Positions 23,929-32,556 of a DNA stretch of 64,000 bases are shown here, piece by piece. Every line of letters begins with the position of its first letter. Positions within the stretch are counted from its first letter, which is position 1. The notes below the pieces were generated by a model, which made no database searches, was not told the DNA's origin, and was given only the letters and a program-made list of their open reading frames with translations. The stretch is from Planktothricoides sp. SR001 (GTDB lineage: Bacteria; Cyanobacteriota; Cyanobacteriia; Cyanobacteriales; Laspinemataceae), in NCBI RefSeq assembly GCF_001276715.1, contig NZ_LIUQ01000002.1, positions 206,093 to 270,092 of the forward strand. Direction: 5' to 3'. The translations under genes and the position numbers were made by a program.

Positions 23929-25779
23929 ATGCTCGACTCTGCTGAATTTGCTTTTCTAAGCAAAACCGTCCTCAAACTAGGCGATTCGCGCTGGCCTCCG
24001 CTCTCGCGGAATCGCATAAACCGTTCGTCCGCAGAAACCTCCTTGGTCTCAGAACAACAGACAATAGACAAGACAACCGACCAGACAACCAACCAGAGAC
24101 AAGCAACCCAACCAGTATTAGAGGCAATGACGCGACTGGTGGAAATCGTCGCGGAACTGCGATCTCCTTTCGGTGGATGGCCTGCGGACTTGCCAAAAAC
24201 CTCAGAAAACCTGATTCCCTACGTCCTGGACGAAGCTTACGATGTCCTGGACGCCTTCGGGCAGTCAAGCAACAGGGCTTCCGGGGCTTCCGGGGCAGAG
24301 GAGCAGAGGCGCAGAGGCGCAGAGGCGCAGGGGAGCAAAGGGACAGATGGGAAAAATATCTCCCCCGCACCCCCGCACCCCTGCACAAGCGCACAAGCGC
24401 ACCCCTCTCCATTAATCGTCGTCGATAATTTAATTCCTCGATTACTTTGGCATCTAGTCAGCAGTTCTTATGACGTAATGCAACTAATTGGCGGCGTTCC
24501 TGCCCAGATAGTGCGATCGCCTCAAAATCCTGAGATTGGCTTAATCCGATTAGTGGTGGGTTTGTCCGTCTGGAACTCAGACCATCATTGGTTTATCGAC
24601 TTAGCCACCCATAACGTAACATCTGAGCCAACTCCAGAAACTCCAGAAACCGGGTTTCTTAATTTAAGTTCTGGTTCAGAAATCGGGTTTCTTAATTTAA
24701 GTTCTGGTTCTTGGCATAAATCGACGCAGAAACCGGGTTTCTCGCAGAAACCCGGTTTCTTGTCACCGATTTCCGCCGGTCAGCTAATCACTCAGTTACG
24801 CCAAGAAATCGAATTTACCAGCCCAGAATTGGCCAAGTTAATGGAACCGCAATCGGTGGAATGGTTGTCGCCAAATCACCAATGGCTTAGTGGTTTTCTG
24901 CAACTGACAATGGATTGGGAATTTTTGCCCCAATCACCAGAAAATTCCCCAGAACCAGAAGGTCAAAGCGCACCCTTGGGTCAACCAATTGTTGCCGATA
25001 TTTCTGAATCATTCCCTCGGTCTGGTCTGTATGGTAAGCGAATGCTGCGACTTTCTCAACCGGCAATATTGCAAGAATCCGCCAAAATCCCATTTGAAGA
25101 AACATTAATCAGAATACTGCCACAGATTCAGCCAGAATCTATTTCAGACACCGGGTTAGAAACCGGGTTGCTTGAAAAAAACAAGTTTCTAACAGCGGAA
25201 AATGAATCTCTCAACTCAAATCTAATTTCTGAGTTGGTGACAACTGCTTATGATTTAGTCGAAAATTGGGAGTTTCCCTGGGGTGACGGAGAAGTTTTGA
25301 TCGATGAGTGCATGGAGCGATTACTCTGGCAAACCATTACCAGTTCTTATCCGATGATGCAGTTAATTGGCAGTGTAGAGGCGATGGTTCTCAGCCCCGG
25401 AGAAGACTGGAAAATTGGCATTCTCCGGTTATTAGCCATTTTTGAAATTCAGGTGGGAAATGAAACAATTACGGTGGATTTATCCACCGGTCAATCTTGG
25501 GAAAAACACCCCGGTCAAAAAGTTTTGTACTTGTCGCCAAACACTATTGTGCGATTCCTCGACAGCGGATCGCTTCGCAAATCGCCCGATACTGAATTAT
25601 CCATGCAACCCCTAATGGTTGAACAGATCCTACATAGTTTGAGCCAACAAATTAAAGCAAATACCCCCTCTTTTCAGTGGTTAATGAATGGAGCCAACAT
25701 CGATATCCAAAATCTAGCCAAAAACTGGGAATCTGGGTTAGCACAATTTCGCTTAGAATTAGAATTTATCCCGACTTAA
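23929..25779 (+). CDS. Duplicated MazG-like protein with in-frame repeat insertions
   Basis: The frame has 616 residues. About residues 65-112 resemble the start of MazG pyrophosphohydrolases (LVEIVAELRSPFGGWP, then LIPYVLDEAYDVLDAF), with aspartates replacing some usual metal-binding glutamates. A related module recurs at about 435-475 (LISELVTTAYDLVENWEFPWGDGEVL). After each comes a matching block (LLWHLVSSSYDVMQLIGGVPAQIV and LLWQTITSSYPMMQLIGSVEAMV), so the protein is an internal duplication. Between conserved blocks lie a G-rich/C-rich insertion (24280-24415) and four copies or near-copies of the 15-bp element (24645-24760) that encode TGFLNLSS and KPGF. It follows the kinase gene by 150 bp on the same strand. 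Enzymatic activity is doubtful. Confidence 0.75.
   Translation: MLDSAEFAFLSKTVLKLGDSRWPPLSRNRINRSSAETSLVSEQQTIDKTTDQTTNQRQATQPVLEAMTRLVEIVAELRSPFGGWPADLPKTSENLIPYVLDEAYDVLDAFGQSSNRASGASGAEEQRRRGAEAQGSKGTDGKNISPAPPHPCTSAQAHPSPLIVVDNLIPRLLWHLVSSSYDVMQLIGGVPAQIVRSPQNPEIGLIRLVVGLSVWNSDHHWFIDLATHNVTSEPTPETPETGFLNLSSGSEIGFLNLSSGSWHKSTQKPGFSQKPGFLSPISAGQLITQLRQEIEFTSPELAKLMEPQSVEWLSPNHQWLSGFLQLTMDWEFLPQSPENSPEPEGQSAPLGQPIVADISESFPRSGLYGKRMLRLSQPAILQESAKIPFEETLIRILPQIQPESISDTGLETGLLEKNKFLTAENESLNSNLISELVTTAYDLVENWEFPWGDGEVLIDECMERLLWQTITSSYPMMQLIGSVEAMVLSPGEDWKIGILRLLAIFEIQVGNETITVDLSTGQSWEKHPGQKVLYLSPNTIVRFLDSGSLRKSPDTELSMQPLMVEQILHSLSQQIKANTPSFQWLMNGANIDIQNLAKNWESGLAQFRLELEFIPT
24280..24415. repeat. 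G-rich/C-rich inverted repeat inside a CDS
   Basis: A GGGGCAGAGGAGCAGAGG-type run is followed by a CCCCCGCACCCCCGCACC-type run, so the two halves can pair. It is the intergenic-type repeat also seen at 30.8 kb and 32.1 kb, here read in frame as charged and then proline-rich residues. Confidence 0.8.
24645..24760. repeat. Four REPIN-type 15-mers in frame inside a CDS
   Basis: G form at 24645, near-G form at 24678 (33 bp later, within a direct duplication), G form at 24728 and C form at 24746. The insertion keeps the reading frame and introduces no stop. Confidence 0.9.
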
Positions 25780-25838
25780 ATTAACACAGAAACCCGCTTG
25801 CTTCTTAGGGTGTAGGGTGTAGGGTGTAGACCACACCG

Positions 25839-26849
25839 ATGACGAACCCACGGCGTCGGAATTTTCCGAGTTTGTCGCAGAAATCCGGTTTCTTAACTCG
25901 GTTTATTAGCAGAGATTGTCGCAAAAACTATATTTACGCTTTATTTAAAAGTCCCGCAAATTCATTACAATTGCCCCAAGGAATTGAGGGTGATTTACAA
26001 CTAATTGATATCATGTCCGCATAATCACTTATAATAGAGCAACCCAGTAATATCAAGTCCGTGTATTCGCTGATTATTCACGTAGGGGCTTTCTCGCATT
26101 CGCCCCTACTGTCCCGAACCGCTTCCTTCGGAGTATGCGTCCTTGGAGCGCTATATGCGGGAATCCATCTTAATGAGACAGGATTGTTTTTGTAACCGAT
26201 CGCACGGACTTGATATGAGACGGAATTGCCGACGGAAAATATCGGGGCGATCGCTGAACCAGGGTTAACATCTCTAACCCCCTTAGAAAAAGACGATCGC
26301 CGTCTGATGCAGGCAGTTTTGACCTACGATCACATTCTTTGTGAATTATTTAACCAAACTACCATTTTACCCCTAAGATTTGGCACCATCTTCCGTTTAT
26401 ATGCGGATTTAATCGCCCATTTAAACCAGCAACAAAAAGAATATCTAACCAAATTAAACCAATTTGAAGGCAAAGCCGAATACACCCTCAAAGTCGTACC
26501 CTTAGATGTCCCCGTACCGGATACAGATCCGCAAGCCAAAGGAAAAGCCTATTTATTAGCTAAAAAACAACGCTTTTCCATAATCCAAGAATTTCAAACC
26601 CAACAAAATCGTGAATGGGAAAATCTCCAACAGGCGATCGCAGAAACCCGGTTTCTCCACGAAACAGGCAAAGAAGCCGGATTTCTAACCATTATCGGCG
26701 AACCCCAAGGCACGACCAATAGACTTTATTTATTAATCCCAAAAAATCAAGAGTCGCGACTTCTAGAATACGTCCAAACATGGCAGAAGAACCATCCCAC
26801 TTGGCAATTATTCCTCAGCGAATCACTGCCGCCCTATCATTTTGTTTAA
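25839..26849 (+). pseudogene. gvpF: GvpF/GvpL-type gas vesicle protein gene, split by an insertion
   Basis: The N-terminal piece (25839-26024) contains NYIYALFKSPANSLQLPQG and LQLIDI, then runs into a stop. The C-terminal piece (frame open from 26226 to 26849) starts with IGAIAEPGL and has DRRLMQAVLTYDHILCELFNQTTILPLRFGTIF, a hallmark of GvpF/L. Together they make about 235 residues, the normal length. The break is exactly where a palindromic-ended element sits (26008-26216). The C-terminal piece has no good start (only TTG), and its AETRFL residues come from a 15-bp element at 26642. The N-terminus is also altered by a repeat at 25879. Family role: minor gas vesicle protein that nucleates GvpA assembly. 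No other gvp gene is in the window. Confidence 0.82.
26008..26216. mobile_element. MITE-like element inserted in gvpF
   Basis: The ends are ATATCATGTCCG (26008-26019) and CGGACTTGATAT (26205-26216), inverted with one mismatch. A perfect 14-bp inverted match to the right end, ATATCAAGTCCGTG, lies at 26050-26063, so the element may be 209 bp, or 167 bp with a partial second end. It contains GTAGGGGC...GCCCCTAC and no coding capacity. It would have moved with a transposase in trans. Confidence 0.75.
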
Positions 26850-26870
26850 AAGTTTAAATCGATAGATATC

Positions 26871-26901
26871 TCTCGTTCCCAGGCAGAGCCTAGGAACGAG
26901 A
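26871..26901. terminator. Hairpin between converging genes
   Basis: TCTCGTTCC (26871-26879) pairs with GGAACGAGA (26893-26901), with additional pairing inside. It lies between gvpF (plus) and the phosphohexomutase gene (minus). It may act as a terminator but also resembles a dispersed GTTCCC repeat. Confidence 0.5.
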
Positions 26902-26931
26902 AAACGAGAAATATAAATGGGGATAAACGGA

Positions 26932-28479
26932 TTATTTAAACACCGATAAATCCAAAGCCTCAAAAGACTCGAAAAACTCTAACAGTCGAGTCACAATTTT
27001 ATTCACCCCACCGGGAACATTCGACTCAACATTCAAAGGAATTACCGGGTCATGCAGAGACAAGCGCAACAAAAACCAGCCATCTTCCTCTGGGGAATGA
27101 CAAGAAATCCGCACCCCTTCATAATTATTCGGCACAATTTGCCAACCCGCTTGCTTGGCGGCAAATTCTTGCAGTTGGTTAATTACCTGATGCCCATATT
27201 CTTTAAACTCTGGTGTGCTAATTTTTAACCGGAATTCCTCGCTTTCTGCTGGTTCCTGGAAATTGGCAATTAAATCTAATAAGTTTTTGCCAGCTAATTT
27301 AGATTTAGCTAATTCAATTAATAGCTTAGTAATCAAATAAGCCCCATCATCCAGAAAATAATTTTCTTTCATCGCCCCATGACCGGAGGTTTCGATCGCC
27401 AACCAAGACTCTTCCCCGGATTCATTCAAGCGAATTGACTCATTAATCACATTCTTGTAACCGCGTTTATAACGATGATGTTTACCTTTTAACTCTTGTT
27501 CAATAAACGTAGTCAGTCCATCGGAAGTAATCGAATCGGTGACAATTGTAGACCCCGGATGTTCTCTTAAAACAATTGCCGACATTATAGCAATTAAGCG
27601 ATTGCGGTTTAATTCTTTGCCGGTAGAATCCACTGCTGCCCCGCGATCGACATCCGTATCAAAAATAATCCCAAAATCCGCTTTTTGGGCGATCGCTGCT
27701 TGACAAATCGAAGCCATCGCCTCTTTATCTTCCGGGTTGGGGATATGGTTAGGAAATGTGCCATCGGGTTCTAAAAATTGGCTGCCCGTCGTATCTGCCC
27801 CCAGGGGTTTCAGCACTTTTTCCGCATAAAAACCCCCTGCCCCATTGCCCGCATCCACAATAATTTTTAAGCCTTTAAGAGGCTCGTCAAAATGTTCGGG
27901 ATGATTCACCGCTGCGCGAATTTTTTGCACAAATCCAGCGGCATAAACGGAAATAAAATCATGGTGGGAAATGCTTCCTTTCGTGGCAGCAGGTTCAAAT
28001 TTATGGTGTTCTGCCAGTTCTAAAATTGCCGAAATATCCGCTTTTCCTAAACCACCGTGAGAAGTGAAAAATTTTAAACCATTACGATTAAAAGGTAAAT
28101 GACTAGCGGTGAGCATAATTGCCCCATCACAGGCAAATTCCGGTGTCACAACACTCATAAACATGGCCGGAGTTGACGCCATGCCAAAATCATAAACTTT
28201 AGCCCCCATTGAAGTAATTCCAGCGGTGGCGGCTTCGATTAAACTTACTCCCGATAATCGACTATCTCTGCCTAAAGAAATAGTTAATTCTGACGCAGCT
28301 TTGCCAAATTTTTCCGTTAGCCATAACACAAAAGCTTGCCCCAAAATTTCTACCACTTTTGGGGTAATATTGACTGGTTCATGGGCGACTCCTTCCAGGG
28401 CGACTCCCCGGATATCTGAACCATTTTGTAATTTTTTCCAGTGAAAATGTTTGTTATGTTTCATATAATGCTGAGACAA
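26932..28479 (-). CDS. Phosphoglucomutase/phosphomannomutase family protein
   Basis: The protein has 515 residues. It has four alpha-D-phosphohexomutase domains. The phosphoserine loop is TASHLPFNRNG, the magnesium loop is DTDVDRGA, the sugar-binding loop is ETSGHGA, and the phosphate-binding loop is near the C-terminus. It interconverts hexose 1- and 6-phosphates for glycogen or cell-envelope sugar supply; the ring specificity cannot be read from sequence. The frame begins with TTG at 28479, close behind a GAGGAG site, and an ATG lies at 28464 (MKHNKHF). I keep the longer form because its ribosome-binding site is nearer. Confidence 0.93.
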   Translation of the reverse strand: MSQHYMKHNKHFHWKKLQNGSDIRGVALEGVAHEPVNITPKVVEILGQAFVLWLTEKFGKAASELTISLGRDSRLSGVSLIEAATAGITSMGAKVYDFGMASTPAMFMSVVTPEFACDGAIMLTASHLPFNRNGLKFFTSHGGLGKADISAILELAEHHKFEPAATKGSISHHDFISVYAAGFVQKIRAAVNHPEHFDEPLKGLKIIVDAGNGAGGFYAEKVLKPLGADTTGSQFLEPDGTFPNHIPNPEDKEAMASICQAAIAQKADFGIIFDTDVDRGAAVDSTGKELNRNRLIAIMSAIVLREHPGSTIVTDSITSDGLTTFIEQELKGKHHRYKRGYKNVINESIRLNESGEESWLAIETSGHGAMKENYFLDDGAYLITKLLIELAKSKLAGKNLLDLIANFQEPAESEEFRLKISTPEFKEYGHQVINQLQEFAAKQAGWQIVPNNYEGVRISCHSPEEDGWFLLRLSLHDPVIPLNVESNVPGGVNKIVTRLLEFFESFEALDLSVFK

Positions 28480-28622
28480 TCAACTCCTCTAATATTACCC
28501 TAATATTTCTCTTTGTGTTCTCTGTGTCTTTGTGGTTAATTTTTCCTTTAATACATAATCCGAATATTTGATATAATATAGATTTTTTTGATGAAAAAAA
28601 CATATGAATTAATCTAATATAA

Positions 28623-28937
28623 TCATTTTTTAACATAGATTACCTCGGCTTCAGCTAAAACTTGTTCTCGGAAATAGCGGCTCAGGTCTTGAGGTGTATT
28701 CAAGTCAACGGTACGACCTAAACGTTCCGAGAGTCTATCTTGAATGTTAATAAAGCGAAATCCGGGAGTTTTTCCCGCTTGAAATTCTACTAAAATATCA
28801 ATATCACTCTGCGGTCCAAAGTCATCTCTTAACACGGAACCAAATAAAGAAAGTTTTTGGATATGGTAGGTTTGGCAAATTTCGGCAATGCTCGGTAATG
28901 GAATATTGATTGGATAAGCCTTGATTTGTTTTTCCAT
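28623..28937 (-). CDS. MNT-type minimal nucleotidyltransferase (orphan antitoxin)
   Basis: The protein has 104 residues. It contains the nucleotidyltransferase motif LFGSVLRDDFGPQSDIDILVEF, with GS and the D-x-D pair intact and a downstream aspartate in VDLNTP. This is the MNT (MntA) family, which AMPylates HEPN toxins in HEPN/MNT pairs. No HEPN partner is seen on either side: the downstream gap to 28479 holds only repeat-like AT-rich sequence, and the upstream gene is a glycosyltransferase. The partner may be lost or encoded elsewhere. Confidence 0.88.
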   Translation of the reverse strand: MEKQIKAYPINIPLPSIAEICQTYHIQKLSLFGSVLRDDFGPQSDIDILVEFQAGKTPGFRFINIQDRLSERLGRTVDLNTPQDLSRYFREQVLAEAEVIYVKK

Positions 28938-28966
28938 AATTATGACTTACTCATCTATTTTCTATT

Positions 28967-31900
28967 TTAGCGATTTTTTGGCTTATGTTGAAATTCTTTA
29001 GCTTTTTTAAAGATTATTCTCCCAATCAAAAAGCCGATCACTCCTAGGAAAGCCCCGATGAGAATTAATAAAGATAGTCCCACTTTTGAAATTAATCCTT
29101 GCACTTCTGGGGGAAGCAAGGGGGAGGTGCGGTGCCAGGTTTTGAGCAAATTGCCTTGGAATAATGCAGCTAAAGCATTGAGAATTTGAAATTCTTGGCG
29201 GTTTGGGTCAATTTCTAGGGCGGGCTTCAAGGCTTTTTCTGCCGCACCTGGACGCCAATCATAGAGATTTACAAAAGCAAGATAGCCATGAGCATAAGGA
29301 TTTTTTGGATCAAGTTGAACGACTTTTTCTAAAGCCGCGATCGCACCTGGGGCATCTCTTTTTAACACCATTGCTAAAGCTAAATTATAGGCATAATCGA
29401 GATTATCCTGTCCGCTTAATCGCGCTTTTAAAGTTAATTGGGCTTGGGTTAAATAATCTTGAGTCGGGTCATATTGGTTGATTCTGCCAATGTCATCAAA
29501 AACAGGACTGAGGGCATCCACTCCCAGGGGTAAGGCAGTGGCAAGCGATCGCAATTGAGTGACTAAATCCAACTCTGGCGCAGGAGTTGCCGCCGCCGTT
29601 GGGTCAATTTTGATTTGCACATTATTCGGCACTTCTAACGGATAAGTTTCGCCAGTTTGCCGATTAAGATATTCCGCTTTTAAAGTATAGATTCCTGGGG
29701 CAATATTCCCCGGTGGCAACATAGCTAATGTTTCGGTGATAGAAACAGAGTCGGTGATAGAAACCGGGTTTCTTGAAGAAACCGGGTTTCTTGCGTTTTT
29801 ATGCAACTTTCCTAAACCGATCGCGCGATCGTGTAACCAATAGTTAGTTTGGTTATTGGTTGTTGGTTGGTTGTTGGTTGTTGGTTGTTGGTTGTTGGTT
29901 GTTGGTTGGTTGTTTGGTTGTTGGTTCCAGGTTAACAATACTAAGCCATTTTGCAAATCTTGCCAGTTGCCCAACCACTGATAAGTCACGGGAATAGGTT
30001 GCCCTGGGGGGGCAGCAGGGGACACGGTGACATTTTCTAATTTAATTTGCGGTGGCGGGGTGATATCTGTCGTTATGACTTGAATGCTTGGGGATTGGCG
30101 GTGATAGAGTTGCAAGGTACTACCATCGGGTAATTGCCAGGTTTTGTGCAGTTGGAAGTCTGGACTTGTCTGGACTGCTTGCACTGTGGCGGCTTGCGCT
30201 TCTACGGGCACAGAACCTTGGTCGCCGGTTTTGGTGAGAAACCAAGACAGCGATCGCACATCTTGGGCAACCTGCGATCGCCGGGTTCCCACCTGACGGC
30301 CATAAACTTGGAAATTCGCCAACGCCCCATAATAATTCAGGGTATGCTGATTCACCGTAGGGGTAGAAGGCAACACCCCCACGGTTGAACGTAAATAAGG
30401 TTCGGTTTGGATAATTTGCGCGATCGCCTCACGAATTGGCCAAACAGGGCCTGCATAAGCATGATGTTGTCCTGGTTGTCTGGAGTTTATCCTGGACAAA
30501 TCATCCACCGGCCATAAATTCACTGTCATCAGTAACAATGTCACAGCTACAGTCCCCGCAGGAACCCACCGCCCAACCGAGGGGAGAGAAAAGAGAAGAG
30601 AGAAGAGAGAAGAGAGAAGAGAGAATATATTTCCTCTTTCCTCTTTCCTCTTTCCTCTTTCCTCTTTCTTCCCCCAACGAGGCGATCGACTCTGCCACTC
30701 GACTAACCCATTGGCTAAAAAAATCGCCACTACCGGCAAATAGGGCAAGACATAGCGAAAATCTTTGTTGATATTCAGGGAACACAGCAAATAAGCCCCT
30801 AGCCAGAAAACTAGCAACCATCGCCGGGGAGGAGAAGCGGGGGAGCGGGGGAGCGGGGGGGCAGGGGGGCTCTTGTGCGGGGGAGAATTTTTCTCCTCTG
30901 CTCCTCGGCTCCTCTGCTCCTCTGCCCCTACACCGATGGCGGCCCTACACCCTACACCCTCTTCCCTATTCCCCGTTGCCCGTTGCCTCTTGCTTCTGGT
31001 TATGTACAAAAAAAATCCGGCGATCGCCACAATTAATAATGGCAAAGAAACATGATGGGGCAATTGTTCAAGATAATAAGTCCATGCCCCCAAGGTATTT
31101 AATGGCGGATCTCCTTCCGCGATCGCCGAGTCAATAGTTGCCCGTTTACTGCCAGTCAGAATTAGTAACCAGTTGGTGCGATACCAGGGATACATTACCG
31201 CGATCGCCAATAAGTTCGCGATCGCCAATTGTGCCAGTCTGCCCCACTCACGCCGCCAAACGCTGCCGACTACTACCCATAAAATTGGCGCAAACAAAAA
31301 TAACACCGCTGTTTGCTTAATCATCAAGGCCAACCCCAGAGATAGCCCAAAAGCGATCGCCATACCCCACTGACTAGGGGCAAGCCCTAACTTTAGGAAA
31401 GAGAATAGAGGATAGAGAATAGAGGATAGAGGAGAGAGGATAGAGGATAGAGGATCAAGAAAATTCTCTCTTCTCTTTTCTCTCTTCTCTTTTCTCTCTT
31501 CTCCCCTATCTCCTCTCTCCTCTCTTTTCTTTTCTGGTGGATATTTCCAAAGAGTTAAACAATAGAAACAGAGAGTCACCACCGCCGTTAGAGGATAATC
31601 GAGGAGAAAGTCCAGGCGGACATTATATAAGCCGGGAAACAACATACATAAACCGGCAGCCCATAAACCAACTTTCTGGTGAAATAACAAACTGCCTAAG
31701 CCATAGACCGAAACCAGTAAAATCGCGCTAAAGAATAAATTCACTAAAGTGGCGATATCTTCACCTAAGCCAAAATAGGAGTGAAATATCGCCGTAATCA
31801 TATAAGTGCCGGGAGGAATTTTAGACGACAGTTGCCATAAACTTGTCCACCAGTCAAGATTCCCCCACTGAGGAGTTTGGAAAGCTTGCCAATAGTTCAA

Positions 31901-32041
31901 CGCCCCCGTCAGATAATCCGCCTGGTCCCAACTGGGGATAGAGTTATCAATGGCAAACCAGAGGCGATCGCCAACAGCGGAAACCAACCAGATTACCCCT
32001 AAAATTATCCAACTGTGCGATCGACTCAACTGATTAGTCAT
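28967..32041 (-). CDS. GT39-like membrane glycosyltransferase with TPR tail and repeat insertions
   Basis: The protein has 1024 residues. The N-terminal half has about ten hydrophobic segments and an early acidic loop motif (SWDQADY, near residue 38), as in GT-C enzymes that use polyprenyl-phosphate sugars. The C-terminal third has TPR-like repeats (AIAALEKVVQLDPKNPYAHGYL) and a final membrane helix. Role: probably transfers a sugar from a lipid carrier to a protein or lipid on the outer face of the membrane; the acceptor is unknown. Oddity: five low-complexity or repeat-derived segments are read in frame, at about residues 169-216, 347-405, 455-487, 703-732 and 750-760, each matching repeats found between genes elsewhere. 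Without them the protein would be about 840 residues. Confidence 0.85.
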   Translation of the reverse strand: MTNQLSRSHSWIILGVIWLVSAVGDRLWFAIDNSIPSWDQADYLTGALNYWQAFQTPQWGNLDWWTSLWQLSSKIPPGTYMITAIFHSYFGLGEDIATLVNLFFSAILLVSVYGLGSLLFHQKVGLWAAGLCMLFPGLYNVRLDFLLDYPLTAVVTLCFYCLTLWKYPPEKKREERGDRGEERKEKREKRRENFLDPLSSILSPLSSILYPLFSFLKLGLAPSQWGMAIAFGLSLGLALMIKQTAVLFLFAPILWVVVGSVWRREWGRLAQLAIANLLAIAVMYPWYRTNWLLILTGSKRATIDSAIAEGDPPLNTLGAWTYYLEQLPHHVSLPLLIVAIAGFFLYITRSKRQRATGNREEGVGCRAAIGVGAEEQRSRGAEEKNSPPHKSPPAPPLPRSPASPPRRWLLVFWLGAYLLCSLNINKDFRYVLPYLPVVAIFLANGLVEWQSRSPRWGKKEERGKRKEERGNIFSLLSSLFSLLFSLPSVGRWVPAGTVAVTLLLMTVNLWPVDDLSRINSRQPGQHHAYAGPVWPIREAIAQIIQTEPYLRSTVGVLPSTPTVNQHTLNYYGALANFQVYGRQVGTRRSQVAQDVRSLSWFLTKTGDQGSVPVEAQAATVQAVQTSPDFQLHKTWQLPDGSTLQLYHRQSPSIQVITTDITPPPQIKLENVTVSPAAPPGQPIPVTYQWLGNWQDLQNGLVLLTWNQQPNNQPTTNNQQPTTNNQPTTNNQTNYWLHDRAIGLGKLHKNARNPVSSRNPVSITDSVSITETLAMLPPGNIAPGIYTLKAEYLNRQTGETYPLEVPNNVQIKIDPTAAATPAPELDLVTQLRSLATALPLGVDALSPVFDDIGRINQYDPTQDYLTQAQLTLKARLSGQDNLDYAYNLALAMVLKRDAPGAIAALEKVVQLDPKNPYAHGYLAFVNLYDWRPGAAEKALKPALEIDPNRQEFQILNALAALFQGNLLKTWHRTSPLLPPEVQGLISKVGLSLLILIGAFLGVIGFLIGRIIFKKAKEFQHKPKNR
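29759..29791. repeat. Two REPIN-type 15-mers inside the glycosyltransferase CDS
   Basis: G forms at 29759-29773 and 29777-29791 (18 bp apart, direct) are read on the minus strand as ARNPVSSRNPVS. They preserve the reading frame. Confidence 0.9.
29845..29932. repeat. TTGGTTG heptamer-type run inside the glycosyltransferase CDS
   Basis: Irregular tandem GGTTGTT units are read as an N/Q/P/T-rich stretch (about residues 703-732). They are related to the heptamer runs at 45.9-46.2 kb. Confidence 0.85.
30580..30675. repeat. GAGAAGA / CCTCTTT inverted run inside the glycosyltransferase CDS
   Basis: Purine tandem units (AGAGAAG) are followed by pyrimidine units (TTTCCTC). The two halves can pair. 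It is read in frame as a K/R/E-rich and then L/F/S-rich segment. Confidence 0.85.
30825..31000. repeat. GC-rich compound repeat inside the glycosyltransferase CDS
   Basis: GGGGGAGCGGGGGAGCG-type units are followed by CTCCTCTGCTCCTC and CTACACCCTACACC units. The same sequence types occur between genes at 32.1 and 34.4 kb. Confidence 0.85.
31393..31535. repeat. GAGGATA / CTCTTTTCT inverted run inside the glycosyltransferase CDS
   Basis: Purine units (AGAGGATAG) are followed by pyrimidine units (TTCTCTCTTCTC). It is read in frame as an E/R/K-rich segment next to an L/S-rich one and sits between two membrane helices. Confidence 0.85.
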
Positions 32042-32069
32042 TTTTTCTGAAGTTCTTGGTTGTTGGTTG

Positions 32070-32290
32070 TTGGTTGGGTTTCGGGGAACGGGGAACGGGG
32101 AACGGGGAAAGGGGTTCGGAGGGGCGGAGGGGCGGGGGAGCCCGCCGTCGGCAGAGGGGCAGAGAAGAGAAAATTTTCCTATTTTCTCTTTCCCATTTTC
32201 TCTTTCCCATTTTCTCTTTCCTATTTTCTCTTTCCTATTTCCTCTTTCCTCTTTCCTCTTTCCTCTTTCCTATTGCCTGTTGCCTTTGGT
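32070..32290. repeat. Intergenic purine/pyrimidine repeat block
   Basis: GGGGAACG tandem units, a GGGGCGGAGG segment and a long TTTCCTATTTTCTC-type run follow one another. Several overlapping open frames on the plus strand here are by-products of the repeats. The rest of 32042-32556 is AT-rich with short GTAAAACTTGTCA direct repeats (about 32398-32445) and no gene. Confidence 0.85.
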
Positions 32291-32556
32291 TCTTGGTTCA
32301 CGGTTGATTGTACCCCTGTCCCCACGTCTTGCCGTCGTCCTGTCAGTAGTCAGGGTAAACTGTCCCCAATTCTTACTTTCTGTGTTAAATTGCCCATTGT
32401 AAAACTTGTCAGGTAAAACTTGTCAGTTAAAATTTGTCAAGTAAAATTAGCAAATTTTGATGCCAAATAGTTTGTTTTAATGTACAATTTCCCGGCTTAG
32501 GGAAAATTCTTCCAGTATCTTAGATAAAACTTGTCCATTATTGTGGCTTTTTTATA

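Noticed and set aside
32056-32416. Three overlapping plus-strand frames of 83-118 codons
   Set aside because: They consist of S/F/L- and G/E/R-rich low-complexity translation of the purine/pyrimidine repeat block, in all three frames at once, so this is not coding.
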